From Shewanella fidelis ATCC BAA-318 (GTDB lineage: Bacteria; Pseudomonadota; Gammaproteobacteria; Enterobacterales; Shewanellaceae): a stretch of DNA of 64,000 nucleotides. The notes beneath the pieces are model-generated. The model did no database searches, was not told where the DNA came from, and worked only from the letters and a program-made list of their open reading frames with translations. Below, one piece after another: positions 55,700 to 64,000 of the stretch; position 1 is the first letter of the stretch; the number at the start of each line of letters is the position of its first letter. The position numbers were made by a program, and so were the translations under genes. Where the stretch lies: the NCBI RefSeq assembly GCF_000518605.1, contig NZ_JADX01000005.1, positions 1-64,000 on the forward strand, given 5' to 3'.

Positions 55700-56047
55700 A
55701 TGACACAAACTAAGAAGTATGATTTTCGCGTAGTTGCCGAAGGGGCAACTTGGACTGGCCAAATCACTCGTCGTCAAACTGCAAGAAAGATCGTAGTTTC
55801 TAAAGCTAAGAAAGGTTTCGAAACTGAAGCGCAGGCACAAGCATGGAGCGAAACCGAGCTTAAGTCATTCTTAGAAAACTTGATTAAGCGTAACGAGCGT
55901 AAAGCTAAGGCACGTGAAGAACGCAACGAAGCTGCTGAAGCAAAAGAGCTTGCCGCTGATGCATGGCGTAGCGCACGCCCAAGTAAAAATTCAGGCTACG
56001 ACTTTGATGAAGATAACCTAGATTACGAGTCTGACTCAGAAGGTTAA
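55700..56047 (+). CDS. DUF3622 protein
   Basis: The 115-residue soluble protein fits DUF3622, which is common in vibrios and shewanellas. The N-terminal half (KKYDFRVVAEGATWTGQITRRQTARKIVVSKAKKGF) is a compact basic domain. The C-terminal half is a charged helix and an acidic tail (DFDEDNLDYESDSEG). There is no signal peptide. AGGATAAAAAG precedes the ATG. A terminator follows. The function is unknown. Confidence 0.85.
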   Translation: MTQTKKYDFRVVAEGATWTGQITRRQTARKIVVSKAKKGFETEAQAQAWSETELKSFLENLIKRNERKAKAREERNEAAEAKELAADAWRSARPSKNSGYDFDEDNLDYESDSEG

Positions 56048-56093
56048 TCTTCTCTCGTAAGCTAATTTGTTTAAGCGATAGCTAAATAAACTC

Positions 56094-56130
56094 AAAAACC
56101 GCAATAAGCCTAGCTTGTTGCGGTTTTTTT
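56094..56130 (+). terminator. Terminator after DUF3622 gene
   Basis: AAAAACCGCAA pairs with TTGCGGTTTTT, with a small inner AAGC/GCTT pairing in the loop. Confidence 0.9.
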
Positions 56131-56175
56131 ATGTCCTACATAGTTAGGCTTGTTTATTTTGTGAACACTGATTTA

Positions 56176-56189
56176 TTGATCTAGCTCAA
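56176..56189. promoter_or_regulatory. FNR/EtrA-like box upstream of cydDC
   Basis: TTGATCTAGCTCAA differs at one position from the FNR consensus TTGAT-N4-ATCAA. An oxygen-responsive site fits cydDC, which is needed for cytochrome bd. Confidence 0.5.
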
Positions 56190-56193
56190 TTTT

Positions 56194-56209
56194 TGTGAGT
56201 CTGATAACA
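56194..56209. promoter_or_regulatory. CRP-like site upstream of cydDC
   Basis: TGTGA-GTCTGA-TAACA differs at one base from TGTGA-N6-TCACA. It lies five bases from the FNR-like box; such pairs are common in Shewanella respiratory promoters. Confidence 0.5.
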
Positions 56210-56401
56210 ATTAATGCATTGCTGTTTTATTCTGCGATTAATGCCTGCGATACTGAGGTATTGCATGGTGTTTTCATGGTGTTACATAAGCTAAATAGAT
56301 TGAACTTACGTCAGTCGATAAAGTCTTTAAAACATGCTTTTTGCTCAAGTTAGATGCAACGCATTTAACTCTCCTTCTTGTTGTAGTTAATCTGGAATAA
56401 C

Positions 56402-58198
56402 ATGGATAAAACAGTAGAAAAAAAACTCACTAAATGGTTAAAGCTGCAGAAAAAAGCATGTGGCTTTTATCTGAATCTGTCGGTTTTTTTCGGGGTGTTA
56501 ATAGGGCTTAGTTTGATGTGTCAGGCATGGTTAATCGCCACTGTACTGCAAGGGATCATCATTGATGAGCTACCGAAGAGTGACTTTATTGACCACTTCT
56601 GGGCCCTGTTGATATTAACTGTGGTGCGCGGTGTACTGGCGTTTGCTCGAGAGCGAGCAAGTTTTCAAGCGGGGGCTAAGCTCAGAATACAGATGCGCGC
56701 AGCGGTTCTCGATAAACTCGCCCAGTTAGGGCCTGCGTTTATTAAAGGTAAACCTGCTGGAAGTTGGGCCAGTATCGTGCTTGAGCAAGTGGAAGATCTG
56801 CAAGACTTTTACGCTCGTTATCTACCGCAAGTTGTATTGGCGGGTTTTATTCCACTGATTATCTTAGTTGCTGTTTTCCCGATTAACTGGGCGGCTGGCT
56901 TGATTTTATTAGCCACGGCACCGCTTATCCCAATGTTTATGATTTTGGTTGGCATGGGGGCCGCTGACGCCAACCGTAAAAACTTTAGTGCTTTAGCACG
57001 GTTAAGTGGTCACTTTATGGATAGGCTCAAAGGCTTGTCGACGCTGAAATTATTTGATCAGGGCGAGAAAGAAGCCAGAGTGATAAAAAAGGCGTCAGAG
57101 GAGTTTCGAGAGCGCACCATGGCTGTGTTACGTATGGCGTTTTTAAGTTCTGCAGTGCTTGAATTTTTTGCCGCTGTATCGATTGCCGTTATGGCAGTGT
57201 ACTTTGGTTTTAGTTATTTACACCATCTCGACTTTGGCCATTATGGCGCACCAATTAGCTTATTCACGGGCTTGTTTGTGTTGATTTTAGCGCCAGAGTT
57301 TTACCAGCCATTGCGTGATATGGGCACGCATTATCATGCTAAAGCTCAGGCCATTGGCGCTGCAGAAGAGTTAATGACATTACTTGATCACCCTAGTGAG
57401 CAACTGGGTGGTGATAAACAAGTTAATGGCGATATACAGATTGAAGCCAAAGACCTATCGGTTTATAGCTTAGATGGCAGCTTACTGTTAGGGCCGATTA
57501 GCTTTGAAGTCGGCGCCCATGAACACGTTGCTGTTGTCGGTCCGAGCGGTGCCGGTAAAACCAGTTTGCTCAATGCCTTGTTAGGTTTTTTACCTTATCA
57601 AGGTCAGTTACTGATAAACGGGACTGAGCTTAAACAGTTATCACTTAGTGATTGGCGTAAGCATATAGCTTGGTTAGGCCAAGAACCGCAGTTATTCCAT
57701 GGCAGCTTAAGAGAGAATGTCGCGATGGGGCGAGAGCTGACTGATAGTGAGATTTTGTCATTACTAAGCAAAGCGCAAATCGTAGAGCTTGCAGAGCAGC
57801 AAGCACAAGGGCTTGATTATCCTATTCAAGAACAAACAGCTGGGCTGTCTGTAGGTCAGGCGCAACGCATTGCGCTTGCTCGGGCGTTAGCGCAACAAGC
57901 GCAATTATTTGTTCTTGATGAACCAACCGCAAGTTTAGACAGTTTAAGTGAGCAAGCGGTGCAGGCTACGCTAACAGAAGCCACAATTGGCAAGGCATGC
58001 ATCATGGTGACTCACAGACTCGAGAATTTGAGCGCAATGGATAAAATCTTAGTTATCGATAAGGGAGCACTGGTACAGCAAGGTAGTTATCAAGCCTTAC
58101 TTACACAGTCTGGTACCTTCAAACAGATGCTTGATGAAGCAAACAGTGTCAGTGAGTTTGATATTGATGCGAGCGAACCAGTAACAGGAGATAACTAA
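56402..58198 (+). CDS. cydD: Thiol reductant ABC exporter subunit CydD
   Basis: CydD forms with CydC a heterodimeric exporter of cysteine and glutathione that is needed for cytochrome bd and c-type cytochrome maturation. The N-terminal half has six membrane helices (about 20-310). The ATPase half has Walker A GPSGAGKTS, Walker B LFVLDEPTASLD and signature LSVGQAQ (the Val-for-Gly variant also seen in E. coli CydD). The length (598) is normal. The stop and the cydC start overlap as TAATG. Confidence 0.94.
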   Translation: MDKTVEKKLTKWLKLQKKACGFYLNLSVFFGVLIGLSLMCQAWLIATVLQGIIIDELPKSDFIDHFWALLILTVVRGVLAFARERASFQAGAKLRIQMRAAVLDKLAQLGPAFIKGKPAGSWASIVLEQVEDLQDFYARYLPQVVLAGFIPLIILVAVFPINWAAGLILLATAPLIPMFMILVGMGAADANRKNFSALARLSGHFMDRLKGLSTLKLFDQGEKEARVIKKASEEFRERTMAVLRMAFLSSAVLEFFAAVSIAVMAVYFGFSYLHHLDFGHYGAPISLFTGLFVLILAPEFYQPLRDMGTHYHAKAQAIGAAEELMTLLDHPSEQLGGDKQVNGDIQIEAKDLSVYSLDGSLLLGPISFEVGAHEHVAVVGPSGAGKTSLLNALLGFLPYQGQLLINGTELKQLSLSDWRKHIAWLGQEPQLFHGSLRENVAMGRELTDSEILSLLSKAQIVELAEQQAQGLDYPIQEQTAGLSVGQAQRIALARALAQQAQLFVLDEPTASLDSLSEQAVQATLTEATIGKACIMVTHRLENLSAMDKILVIDKGALVQQGSYQALLTQSGTFKQMLDEANSVSEFDIDASEPVTGDN

Positions 58199-59937
58199 TG
58201 AAAGCGCTATTTCCTTATATTAAACGCTTCAAAAGCCAATGGTTTATGATGTTTATTGGCTTGTTCTTAAGTGTGACCACTTTGATGGCCGGTATTGGCT
58301 TGTTGTCGTTATCTGGCTGGTTTTTATCTGCTACTGCAGTAGCTGGATTAAGCGTTTTAACGGCGCAAACATTTAACTACTTTACCCCTGCTGGTGGCGT
58401 GCGTTTTTTATCAATCGTCCGTACCGCAAGCCGATATGGTGAGCGGCTTGCTACCCATGAGGCCACCTTTAGCTTACTAACCGATCTGCGCTGTTGGGTA
58501 TGGAATAAGTTATTGCCGCTCAGTGCTAAAAACCTTCAAGGCGTGCGTCAAGGCGACTTACTTAATCGCTTAGTTGCAGATATCGACACTTTAGATCATC
58601 TGTATTTACGCCTAATTACCCCGCTAGCGGCATCTTTGTTGATGACGTTAGCGCTGTACTTTTTTGTTGGTCATTTTGACCCTGAGCTTGCACGTATACT
58701 TTGTAGCGTCTTGTTAGCGATATGGGTTTTATTGCCAACGACTTTTTACTTTCTTGGCCGAAAGCCGGGAATGACACAGTTAGAAACAAAACGTGTGCTT
58801 AGAGTGCAATTACTTGAGTATATTCAAGGACAAGCAGAGCTGACTTTATTTGGTGCACAGCAGGCCTATAGAGCACGCTTAGAGCAAGCACAAACTGCAA
58901 TGATAAGCAGTCAAAATGCCATGAACCGTGTAACAGCACTTAGCCAAGCTTGCTTGATTTTATGTCATGGTTTTGCGGTGTTGCTAATGCTATATCTGGC
59001 GGCGTCTGGGGTAGGTACAGCGGTGCCGCCGGGGCCAAGATTGGCGATGATAGTCTTTTTAACTATGGCAACCATTGAAATGATGATGCCGTTAGCTGGG
59101 GCGTTTCAGCATCTATCAGCGTGCACTGCTGCAGCGACACGACTCAATGAAGTGGTTGAGCAAGCACCTAGTGTAACCTTTGCAAATGATCCATGCAGTG
59201 ATGTTACAGCGGGCAAGATTAGCTTCAGTAATATTGATTTTGCTTACAATGAGCAACACCAAGTGCTTAACGGCCTCAATCTTGAAATCGCAGCAGGACA
59301 AAAGGTGGCGTTACTTGGGCAAACAGGTTGCGGTAAGTCGAGTCTGTTATCACTACTGACTCGAGAGTGGTTACCTACTCAAGGCAAAGTCAGTATCGAT
59401 GATAAAGATGCTGGACTATACAGTGAGCAACAATTGCGACAATCAATGTCGGTAGTGAGTCAGCGGATTTATCTGTTTAGCGGCACACTGCGGGATAATT
59501 TGGCTTTGGCCATTACAGGTTTTACGCGTAAAGATGATGACAAACTGATTGCGGTACTTAACAAAGTCGGTCTAGAAAGCTTACTGCAAGGTGATAAGCC
59601 GTTAGATACTTGGTTAGGAGAGGGCGGTCGTCAGCTATCAGGCGGTGAGCAGCGTCGTATTGGTGTGGCGCGAGCACTACTTAGAGATGCGCCTATCCTA
59701 CTTCTTGACGAGCCAACAGAGGGACTAGATAAGCGCACTGAGCGCGAGATCTTACGGTTACTATTTGAATTTGCGACTGATAAAACCATGTTGATGATCA
59801 GCCATCGTTTAACGGCAATGAACAAAATGGATTGCATTCATTTGATGGAGCAGGGCGTGATCCGTGTTAGCGGCAGTCATACAGACTTGCTCGCGAACGA
59901 TAGCTATTACGCGAGTCTATTTAAGCGTTTAGGCTAG
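58198..59937 (+). CDS. cydC: Thiol reductant ABC exporter subunit CydC
   Basis: The 579-residue partner of CydD has the same layout: six membrane helices, then an ATPase domain with Walker A GQTGCGKSS, signature LSGGEQR, and Walker B LLLDEPTEGLD. The N-terminus contains the FLSVTTLMAGIGLLSLSGWFLSATAVAG region typical of CydC. It ends the operon, with a bidirectional terminator shared with the convergent MCP gene. Confidence 0.94.
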   Translation: MKALFPYIKRFKSQWFMMFIGLFLSVTTLMAGIGLLSLSGWFLSATAVAGLSVLTAQTFNYFTPAGGVRFLSIVRTASRYGERLATHEATFSLLTDLRCWVWNKLLPLSAKNLQGVRQGDLLNRLVADIDTLDHLYLRLITPLAASLLMTLALYFFVGHFDPELARILCSVLLAIWVLLPTTFYFLGRKPGMTQLETKRVLRVQLLEYIQGQAELTLFGAQQAYRARLEQAQTAMISSQNAMNRVTALSQACLILCHGFAVLLMLYLAASGVGTAVPPGPRLAMIVFLTMATIEMMMPLAGAFQHLSACTAAATRLNEVVEQAPSVTFANDPCSDVTAGKISFSNIDFAYNEQHQVLNGLNLEIAAGQKVALLGQTGCGKSSLLSLLTREWLPTQGKVSIDDKDAGLYSEQQLRQSMSVVSQRIYLFSGTLRDNLALAITGFTRKDDDKLIAVLNKVGLESLLQGDKPLDTWLGEGGRQLSGGEQRRIGVARALLRDAPILLLDEPTEGLDKRTEREILRLLFEFATDKTMLMISHRLTAMNKMDCIHLMEQGVIRVSGSHTDLLANDSYYASLFKRLG

Positions 59938-59955
59938 CCTTAAAATCACGATACG

Positions 59956-59985
59956 AAAAAGCCCAGTCACTGACTGGGCTTTTTT
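59956..59985. terminator. Bidirectional terminator after cydC and MCP
   Basis: AAAAAGCCCAGTC/GACTGGGCTTTTT (13 bp) around ACT, with A and T runs on each side. It serves cydDC and the convergent chemoreceptor gene. Confidence 0.94.
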
Positions 59986-59990
59986 AATAT

Positions 59991-61871
59991 CTAAATGGTA
60001 AAGCGGGACACGCGTTCATTTAAATCATTAGAGGTACTTAACATAACTTGGGCGTTATCACTCACCTCTTGGGTCTGGGCTGACAACTGATGTGAAGTTT
60101 CACTGATCCCCTGAGTGTTACGGCTAATATCATCAGAAACGGCGCGCTGTTCTTCTGCGGCACTGGCAATTTGGGTTGCCATGTCAGTGATCTCGGTAAT
60201 TGATTCGGTGATCCGCACTAAGCTCTGTTTTGCTTGCTCCGCTAATTCAACACTGTTATCGGCAATTTCGGTACTTGATTGCATTGAGGCTACGGCCTGC
60301 TGGCTGTTTTGCTGCAAGGTCGTGATCATGTTGCGGATCTCTTCGGTAGAGTCCTGAGTGCGATGGCTAAGCACTCTTACTTCATCGGCAACGACAGCAA
60401 AACCACGGCCTTGCTCGCCGGCACGTGCAGCCTCAATCGCAGCATTGAGTGCAAGCAAGTTGGTTTGTTCTGCAATGGCTTGGATTGTTGATAAAATAGT
60501 ATTGATTTGCGTGACATTGGCTTCTAGGGCTGCAACAACTTGTGAAGCGTCACCAAGTTGCATTGAAAGCTGTTCAATTGACTCGCTATTTTTGCTGATC
60601 ACATCATTACCTTCAATACAGGCTTGGGTTGATACCTGTGCTGCATTGGCGGTCATTTCTGCATGGTTTGCCACTTCACTAGCCGTAGCTGACATTTCAT
60701 GAATTGCAGTAGCAATTTGGTCTACATCTTGATGCTGTGCATTGACACCATTGCTAGCTTGGGCGGCAATATCTGATGAGTCATGGATCTGTTTGATCAG
60801 TTGTTCGGTATCGTTAGAAATTGCTTTAATCATTTGCTGTAAACTTTCGATAAAGCGATTCATATGGCGCTCAAGCTCACCAATCTCATCGGTGCGATCT
60901 GCGGCAAAGCGTTGGGTCAAATCACCGTGACCATTAGATAAGGTTTCGATAGCTTTAGTGAGTTGTTGTAGTGGTTTAAACATACTATTTACGACTAAAG
61001 AAGCGATGATCAAGATGATCAATGCCAACACCGCCACAGCGAAGATCGATTGCAGTACTTGCTCTTCAATGGCTTCATAGGCCAAGGCTTTATCTTCAAC
61101 CACACCCAGAGTCCAGGCTGTGCCTTGTAACGGGGTTAAGCGCAGCAGTTTGTCGCTTCTGTCGTGCCACTCTATTGTCACTAACTCGCCACTATTACGC
61201 AGTGCGGCAATCTTTGTCGACGTTAGTTGGTTCGCTAAACGGCTGGCGTTTTGCTGGGCGTAGTTGCTGTCGCGAAATGCCAGAATGTTATTATTTTCGT
61301 CAAGTAAGAACGCAAAGCCGGCGTTATCGATATTCAGCTCGCTGATCTGCTTGGTGATGTAAGCAATACTTAAGTCTGCTGCAAGCACACCGTTAAGTTC
61401 GCCGTGAAAGCGTTTTGCTAAGGTGACAACGGTATCACCTGAAAGATCGACATAAGGCAAGGTGGTAATAATCTGAGCAGCATTAAATGCATCTTGATAC
61501 CAAGGCCGAGTGCGACCATCGAAATCAGCTGGTATATTCACATTCTTATCGCCAGAAATGACTAATCCGGTCTCCAAGCCCATATACAAGTTAATAAAGC
61601 CACCAGATTCAATGCCGAGCTCTAGTTGTGCTGCATCGCTAATGCCTTGGCTTATGCGTGTCTCACTGGCATTGATGATATTTTTCTTACTTTCTAACCA
61701 GCTAAAAATATTACTGCTGACAGATTCGGCTTGTAAATTGAAACGATCTGCAATCGCTTGTTCAGTATTGTTTTGCAGTTGATTTGTAGAAATAAACGCT
61801 AGGGTTACTGTTATCGTCAAGATAATAAGTAAAACGGCAACTTGGATCTTTTGCTTGATGGTAAGGTTCAT
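59991..61871 (-). CDS. Methyl-accepting chemotaxis protein with dCache sensor (copy 1)
   Basis: The 626-residue chemoreceptor has a membrane helix at about 9-28, a periplasmic dCache_1 domain (about 35-270, with [13 protein letters not shown] and [13 protein letters not shown]), a second helix at about 278-300, HAMP (about 300-355) and a long cytoplasmic signalling coil. The hairpin tip [27 protein letters not shown] is intact. It lacks a C-terminal CheR/CheB-binding pentapeptide. The start [11 protein letters not shown] is shared with the next gene. The ligand is unknown; dCache domains often bind amino acids or other small organic molecules. Confidence 0.92.
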   Translation of the reverse strand: MNLTIKQKIQVAVLLIILTITVTLAFISTNQLQNNTEQAIADRFNLQAESVSSNIFSWLESKKNIINASETRISQGISDAAQLELGIESGGFINLYMGLETGLVISGDKNVNIPADFDGRTRPWYQDAFNAAQIITTLPYVDLSGDTVVTLAKRFHGELNGVLAADLSIAYITKQISELNIDNAGFAFLLDENNNILAFRDSNYAQQNASRLANQLTSTKIAALRNSGELVTIEWHDRSDKLLRLTPLQGTAWTLGVVEDKALAYEAIEEQVLQSIFAVAVLALIILIIASLVVNSMFKPLQQLTKAIETLSNGHGDLTQRFAADRTDEIGELERHMNRFIESLQQMIKAISNDTEQLIKQIHDSSDIAAQASNGVNAQHQDVDQIATAIHEMSATASEVANHAEMTANAAQVSTQACIEGNDVISKNSESIEQLSMQLGDASQVVAALEANVTQINTILSTIQAIAEQTNLLALNAAIEAARAGEQGRGFAVVADEVRVLSHRTQDSTEEIRNMITTLQQNSQQAVASMQSSTEIADNSVELAEQAKQSLVRITESITEITDMATQIASAAEEQRAVSDDISRNTQGISETSHQLSAQTQEVSDNAQVMLSTSNDLNERVSRFTI

Positions 61872-61914
61872 TTTGTACTTTTAGTTAGTAGCGTAAGTAG
61901 GTTAGAAAGCGACT

Positions 61915-61940
61915 AAAAGCCCCTTTTGCTAAAGGGGCTT
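61915..61940 (-). terminator. Terminator between the two MCP genes
   Basis: AAGCCCCTTT/AAAGGGGCTT with a four-base loop; on the minus strand the hairpin is followed by TTTAG. Confidence 0.75.
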
Positions 61941-61959
61941 CTACTTTTGTAGGTCTGGG

Positions 61960-63840
61960 TTAAATTTTGAAGCGTGATACGCGATCGTTGAGCTCACCTG
62001 ATGTACGTAGCATCATTTGTGCATTGTCGCTAACTTCTTGTGTCTGATAAGCCAGCTCATTAGAGGTATCGTTAATGGCTTGGGTGTTACGACTGATATC
62101 TTCTGATACCGCGCGTTGCTCTTCTGCTGCGCTTGCAATTTGTGTTGCCATATCATTGATTTCAGTAATAGAGCTAGTGATACTCGCTAAGCTCTGCTTA
62201 GCTTGATTAGCAAATTCAACACTGGATTTTGCAATATCGGTGCTTGAAGCCATAGATGATACCGCTTGCTGGCTATTTTGCTGCAAGGTGGCGATCATGG
62301 TTCTGATCTCTTCGGTAGAGTCTTGAGTTCGGTGACTCAGTACACGTACTTCATCGGCGACTACTGCAAAGCCACGACCTTGTTCACCAGCTCGCGCAGC
62401 TTCAATCGCCGCGTTTAGCGCCAGCAGGTTTGTTTGCTCGGCAATGGCTTGAATCGTCGATAGGATCTGGTTAATGTCAGTTGCATTCTTCTCTAGTGCT
62501 GATACCACCATTGATGCGTCACCAAGTTGCATTGATAACTGCTCAATAGATTCGCTGTTTTTACTGATAACATCGCTGCCTTCAATACAGGCTTGAGTTG
62601 AAATTTGTGCTGCATTGGCGGTCATCTCTGCATGGTTTGCCACTTCGCTAGCGGTTGCAGACATTTCATGAATAGCTGTCGCTATCTGATCAACATCTTG
62701 ATGTTGGCCGTTCACGCCAGCACTGGCTTTTGCTGCAATGTCAGAAGATTCATTAATCTGTTTAATCAATTGCTCGGTATCGGCTGAAATAGCCTTAACC
62801 ATTAACTGTAAGCTTTCTAAAAAGCGGTTCATATGCGTTTCAAGTAAGCCGATTTCATCTTGCTTACGTGCTGAAAAACGTTGAGTCAAATCACCATTGC
62901 CTTTTGATAATGTTTCAATGGCACTGGTCAGTTGCTGCAGTGGTTTGAACATATGGTTAACGGTCAATGAGGCCAAGATTAAAATGAGCAATGCTAATAC
63001 CGCAACAACCGATAATGATTGCAGTACTTGTTGCTCAATGGCGGCATAAGCTAACGATCTATCTTCAACGATACCTAAAGTCCACTTAGTGCCTTGTAAG
63101 TTGGTGAGGCGTAGCAGTTTGTCACTGCCGTCGTGCCACTTAATCGTGGTGATTTCACCTTGGTTAAGTAGGCTATCCATATAAGCTGGGGTGAGCGATT
63201 TTGCTAGGCGAGTTGCATCTTGTTGGGCATAGCTGCTATCGCGAAAGGCTAAAATCTTATTGTTTTCATCAAGTAAAAACGCAAAACCTGCATTATCAAT
63301 ATTGAGGTTATTAATTTGCTCAGTGATGTAGCTAATGCTTAAGTCTGCTGCAAGTACACCATTCATAACACCGTTAAAACGCTGAGCTAAGGTCACTACT
63401 GGTGCGCCAGTAATATCAATGTATGGCGGTGTGGCAATCATCTCATTGCTGTTATAAGCCAGCTTATACCAAGGACGAGTACGGGGATCGTAATCCTCTG
63501 GCCATGGTTGGGTCTTATCGCCTGAGATAATATCGCCGGTGTCGAAGCCGGCATAAACATCAATAAAGCCACCGCCGTTAAGGGTTAAAAGTAACTCTCT
63601 GTCACTATCGTGACCGCGACTAATTCTGTCTTCATTGGCGATAATGATTCGGCGTTTGTCTTCAAGCCAGCTAAAAATATTATTGCTTACAGCCTCAGCA
63701 TGCAGTCGAAAGCGATCGGCAATGGCGATCTCTGTATCTTGAGTGAGTTGGCGAGTGGATATACCTGCTAAGGTAGTACTAATCACGATAATGATAATGA
63801 GTACTGCCAGTTGGATCTTGTTCTTTATTGTAAGATTCAT
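61960..63840 (-). CDS. Methyl-accepting chemotaxis protein with dCache sensor (copy 2)
   Basis: This paralogue has the same length (626) and layout. I chose ATG 63840, giving [15 protein letters not shown] as in the neighbouring gene; a longer frame adds 32 residues that do not resemble a receptor N-terminus. The signalling region is nearly identical to that of the neighbour. The dCache domain differs more ([29 protein letters not shown] against the other copy), so ligand preference may have changed. Both lie on the minus strand with a small terminator between them. Confidence 0.92.
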   Translation of the reverse strand: MNLTIKNKIQLAVLIIIIVISTTLAGISTRQLTQDTEIAIADRFRLHAEAVSNNIFSWLEDKRRIIIANEDRISRGHDSDRELLLTLNGGGFIDVYAGFDTGDIISGDKTQPWPEDYDPRTRPWYKLAYNSNEMIATPPYIDITGAPVVTLAQRFNGVMNGVLAADLSISYITEQINNLNIDNAGFAFLLDENNKILAFRDSSYAQQDATRLAKSLTPAYMDSLLNQGEITTIKWHDGSDKLLRLTNLQGTKWTLGIVEDRSLAYAAIEQQVLQSLSVVAVLALLILILASLTVNHMFKPLQQLTSAIETLSKGNGDLTQRFSARKQDEIGLLETHMNRFLESLQLMVKAISADTEQLIKQINESSDIAAKASAGVNGQHQDVDQIATAIHEMSATASEVANHAEMTANAAQISTQACIEGSDVISKNSESIEQLSMQLGDASMVVSALEKNATDINQILSTIQAIAEQTNLLALNAAIEAARAGEQGRGFAVVADEVRVLSHRTQDSTEEIRTMIATLQQNSQQAVSSMASSTDIAKSSVEFANQAKQSLASITSSITEINDMATQIASAAEEQRAVSEDISRNTQAINDTSNELAYQTQEVSDNAQMMLRTSGELNDRVSRFKI

Positions 63841-64000
63841 TTTCTTTATCACTGATAAAATTAGTTTTACTCGCCAATTATGGCTGTAAAAAAATAAAGG
63901 CTTAGTGCAACGTAGCGTTTGAAAAAACCGCTGCATTATAGAGCAATAAAGAGTTTTTAGTATATATATTGTTTAATAGTTGGGAGAGTTATCTCAAATA
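63841..64000. other. Right edge upstream of MCP copy 2
   Basis: AT-rich sequence that should carry the promoter for the chemoreceptor at 61960-63840. No gene is seen before the end of the window. Confidence 0.45.

Larger units (their letters stand above)
56131..56401. other. Control region of cydDC
   Basis: This gap holds an FNR/EtrA-like site and a CRP-like site close together, both about 190-225 bases upstream of cydD. AT-rich sequence follows. No gene is present. Confidence 0.55.

Overview
The window looks like the chromosome of a Shewanella-type marine gammaproteobacterium. The evidence is the run of genes nnr-tsaE-amiB-mutL-miaA-hfq-hflX-hflK-hflC followed by petABC and sspAB, an ast arginine-catabolism cluster beside crp, a yheT-yheU-prkB block, DUF3622 and DUF3565 proteins, a TonB2-type energy system and abundant dCache chemoreceptors. 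Base composition is moderate (mid-40s % GC by eye; not computed). The genus is inferred from gene content and order. No rRNA or intact tRNA gene is visible.

Layout. 1-443 holds decayed tRNA-like sequence. 444-15187 is a conserved housekeeping backbone: metabolite repair, tRNA modification, wall hydrolysis, mismatch repair, Hfq, HflX, the FtsH-modulating HflKC pair, the cytochrome bc1 complex and the stringent starvation proteins. 15547-27471 is one tightly packed 12-gene transcription unit between sspB and pabA. It encodes a TonB-dependent receptor, an iron-complex-type ABC importer whose ATPase is fused to a THEP1-like NTPase domain, a pair of short CcsA-like and ResB-like membrane proteins, and a complete private TonB2-type motor (DUF3450, TtpC, ExbB, ExbD, TonB, TPR). 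This unit is the most interesting system in the window.

27595-37613 carries pabA, a secreted S9 peptidase, an HDOD protein, astC-astA-astD and a DUF1338 dioxygenase-like gene. 37669-40829 (minus strand) carries a PepSY-response regulator-histidine kinase trio and crp. 41285-43079 holds a Sel1-repeat protein with a Fur-like box, followed by an unusual ~0.8-kb array of repeated modules with interchangeable spacers. 43080-50533 is the prkB/yheU/yheT/TIGR02444/yheS/yheV block known from enterics, interrupted by a Tat-exported two-gene GMC dehydrogenase.

50669-64000 contains a DUF3313 lipoprotein, convergent dbpA and rhlE RNA helicases with 50-bp tandem repeats between them, two small DUF proteins, cydDC (with FNR/EtrA-like and CRP-like sites upstream), and two tandem paralogous chemoreceptors.

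How the parts fit. petABC, cydDC and crp point to flexible aerobic and anaerobic respiration. The TonB/ABC/CcsA-ResB unit would take a scarce metal complex or haem-like ligand across both membranes, possibly with a redox step in the inner membrane. That role is inference from gene families and operon structure; the substrate is not identifiable from sequence alone.
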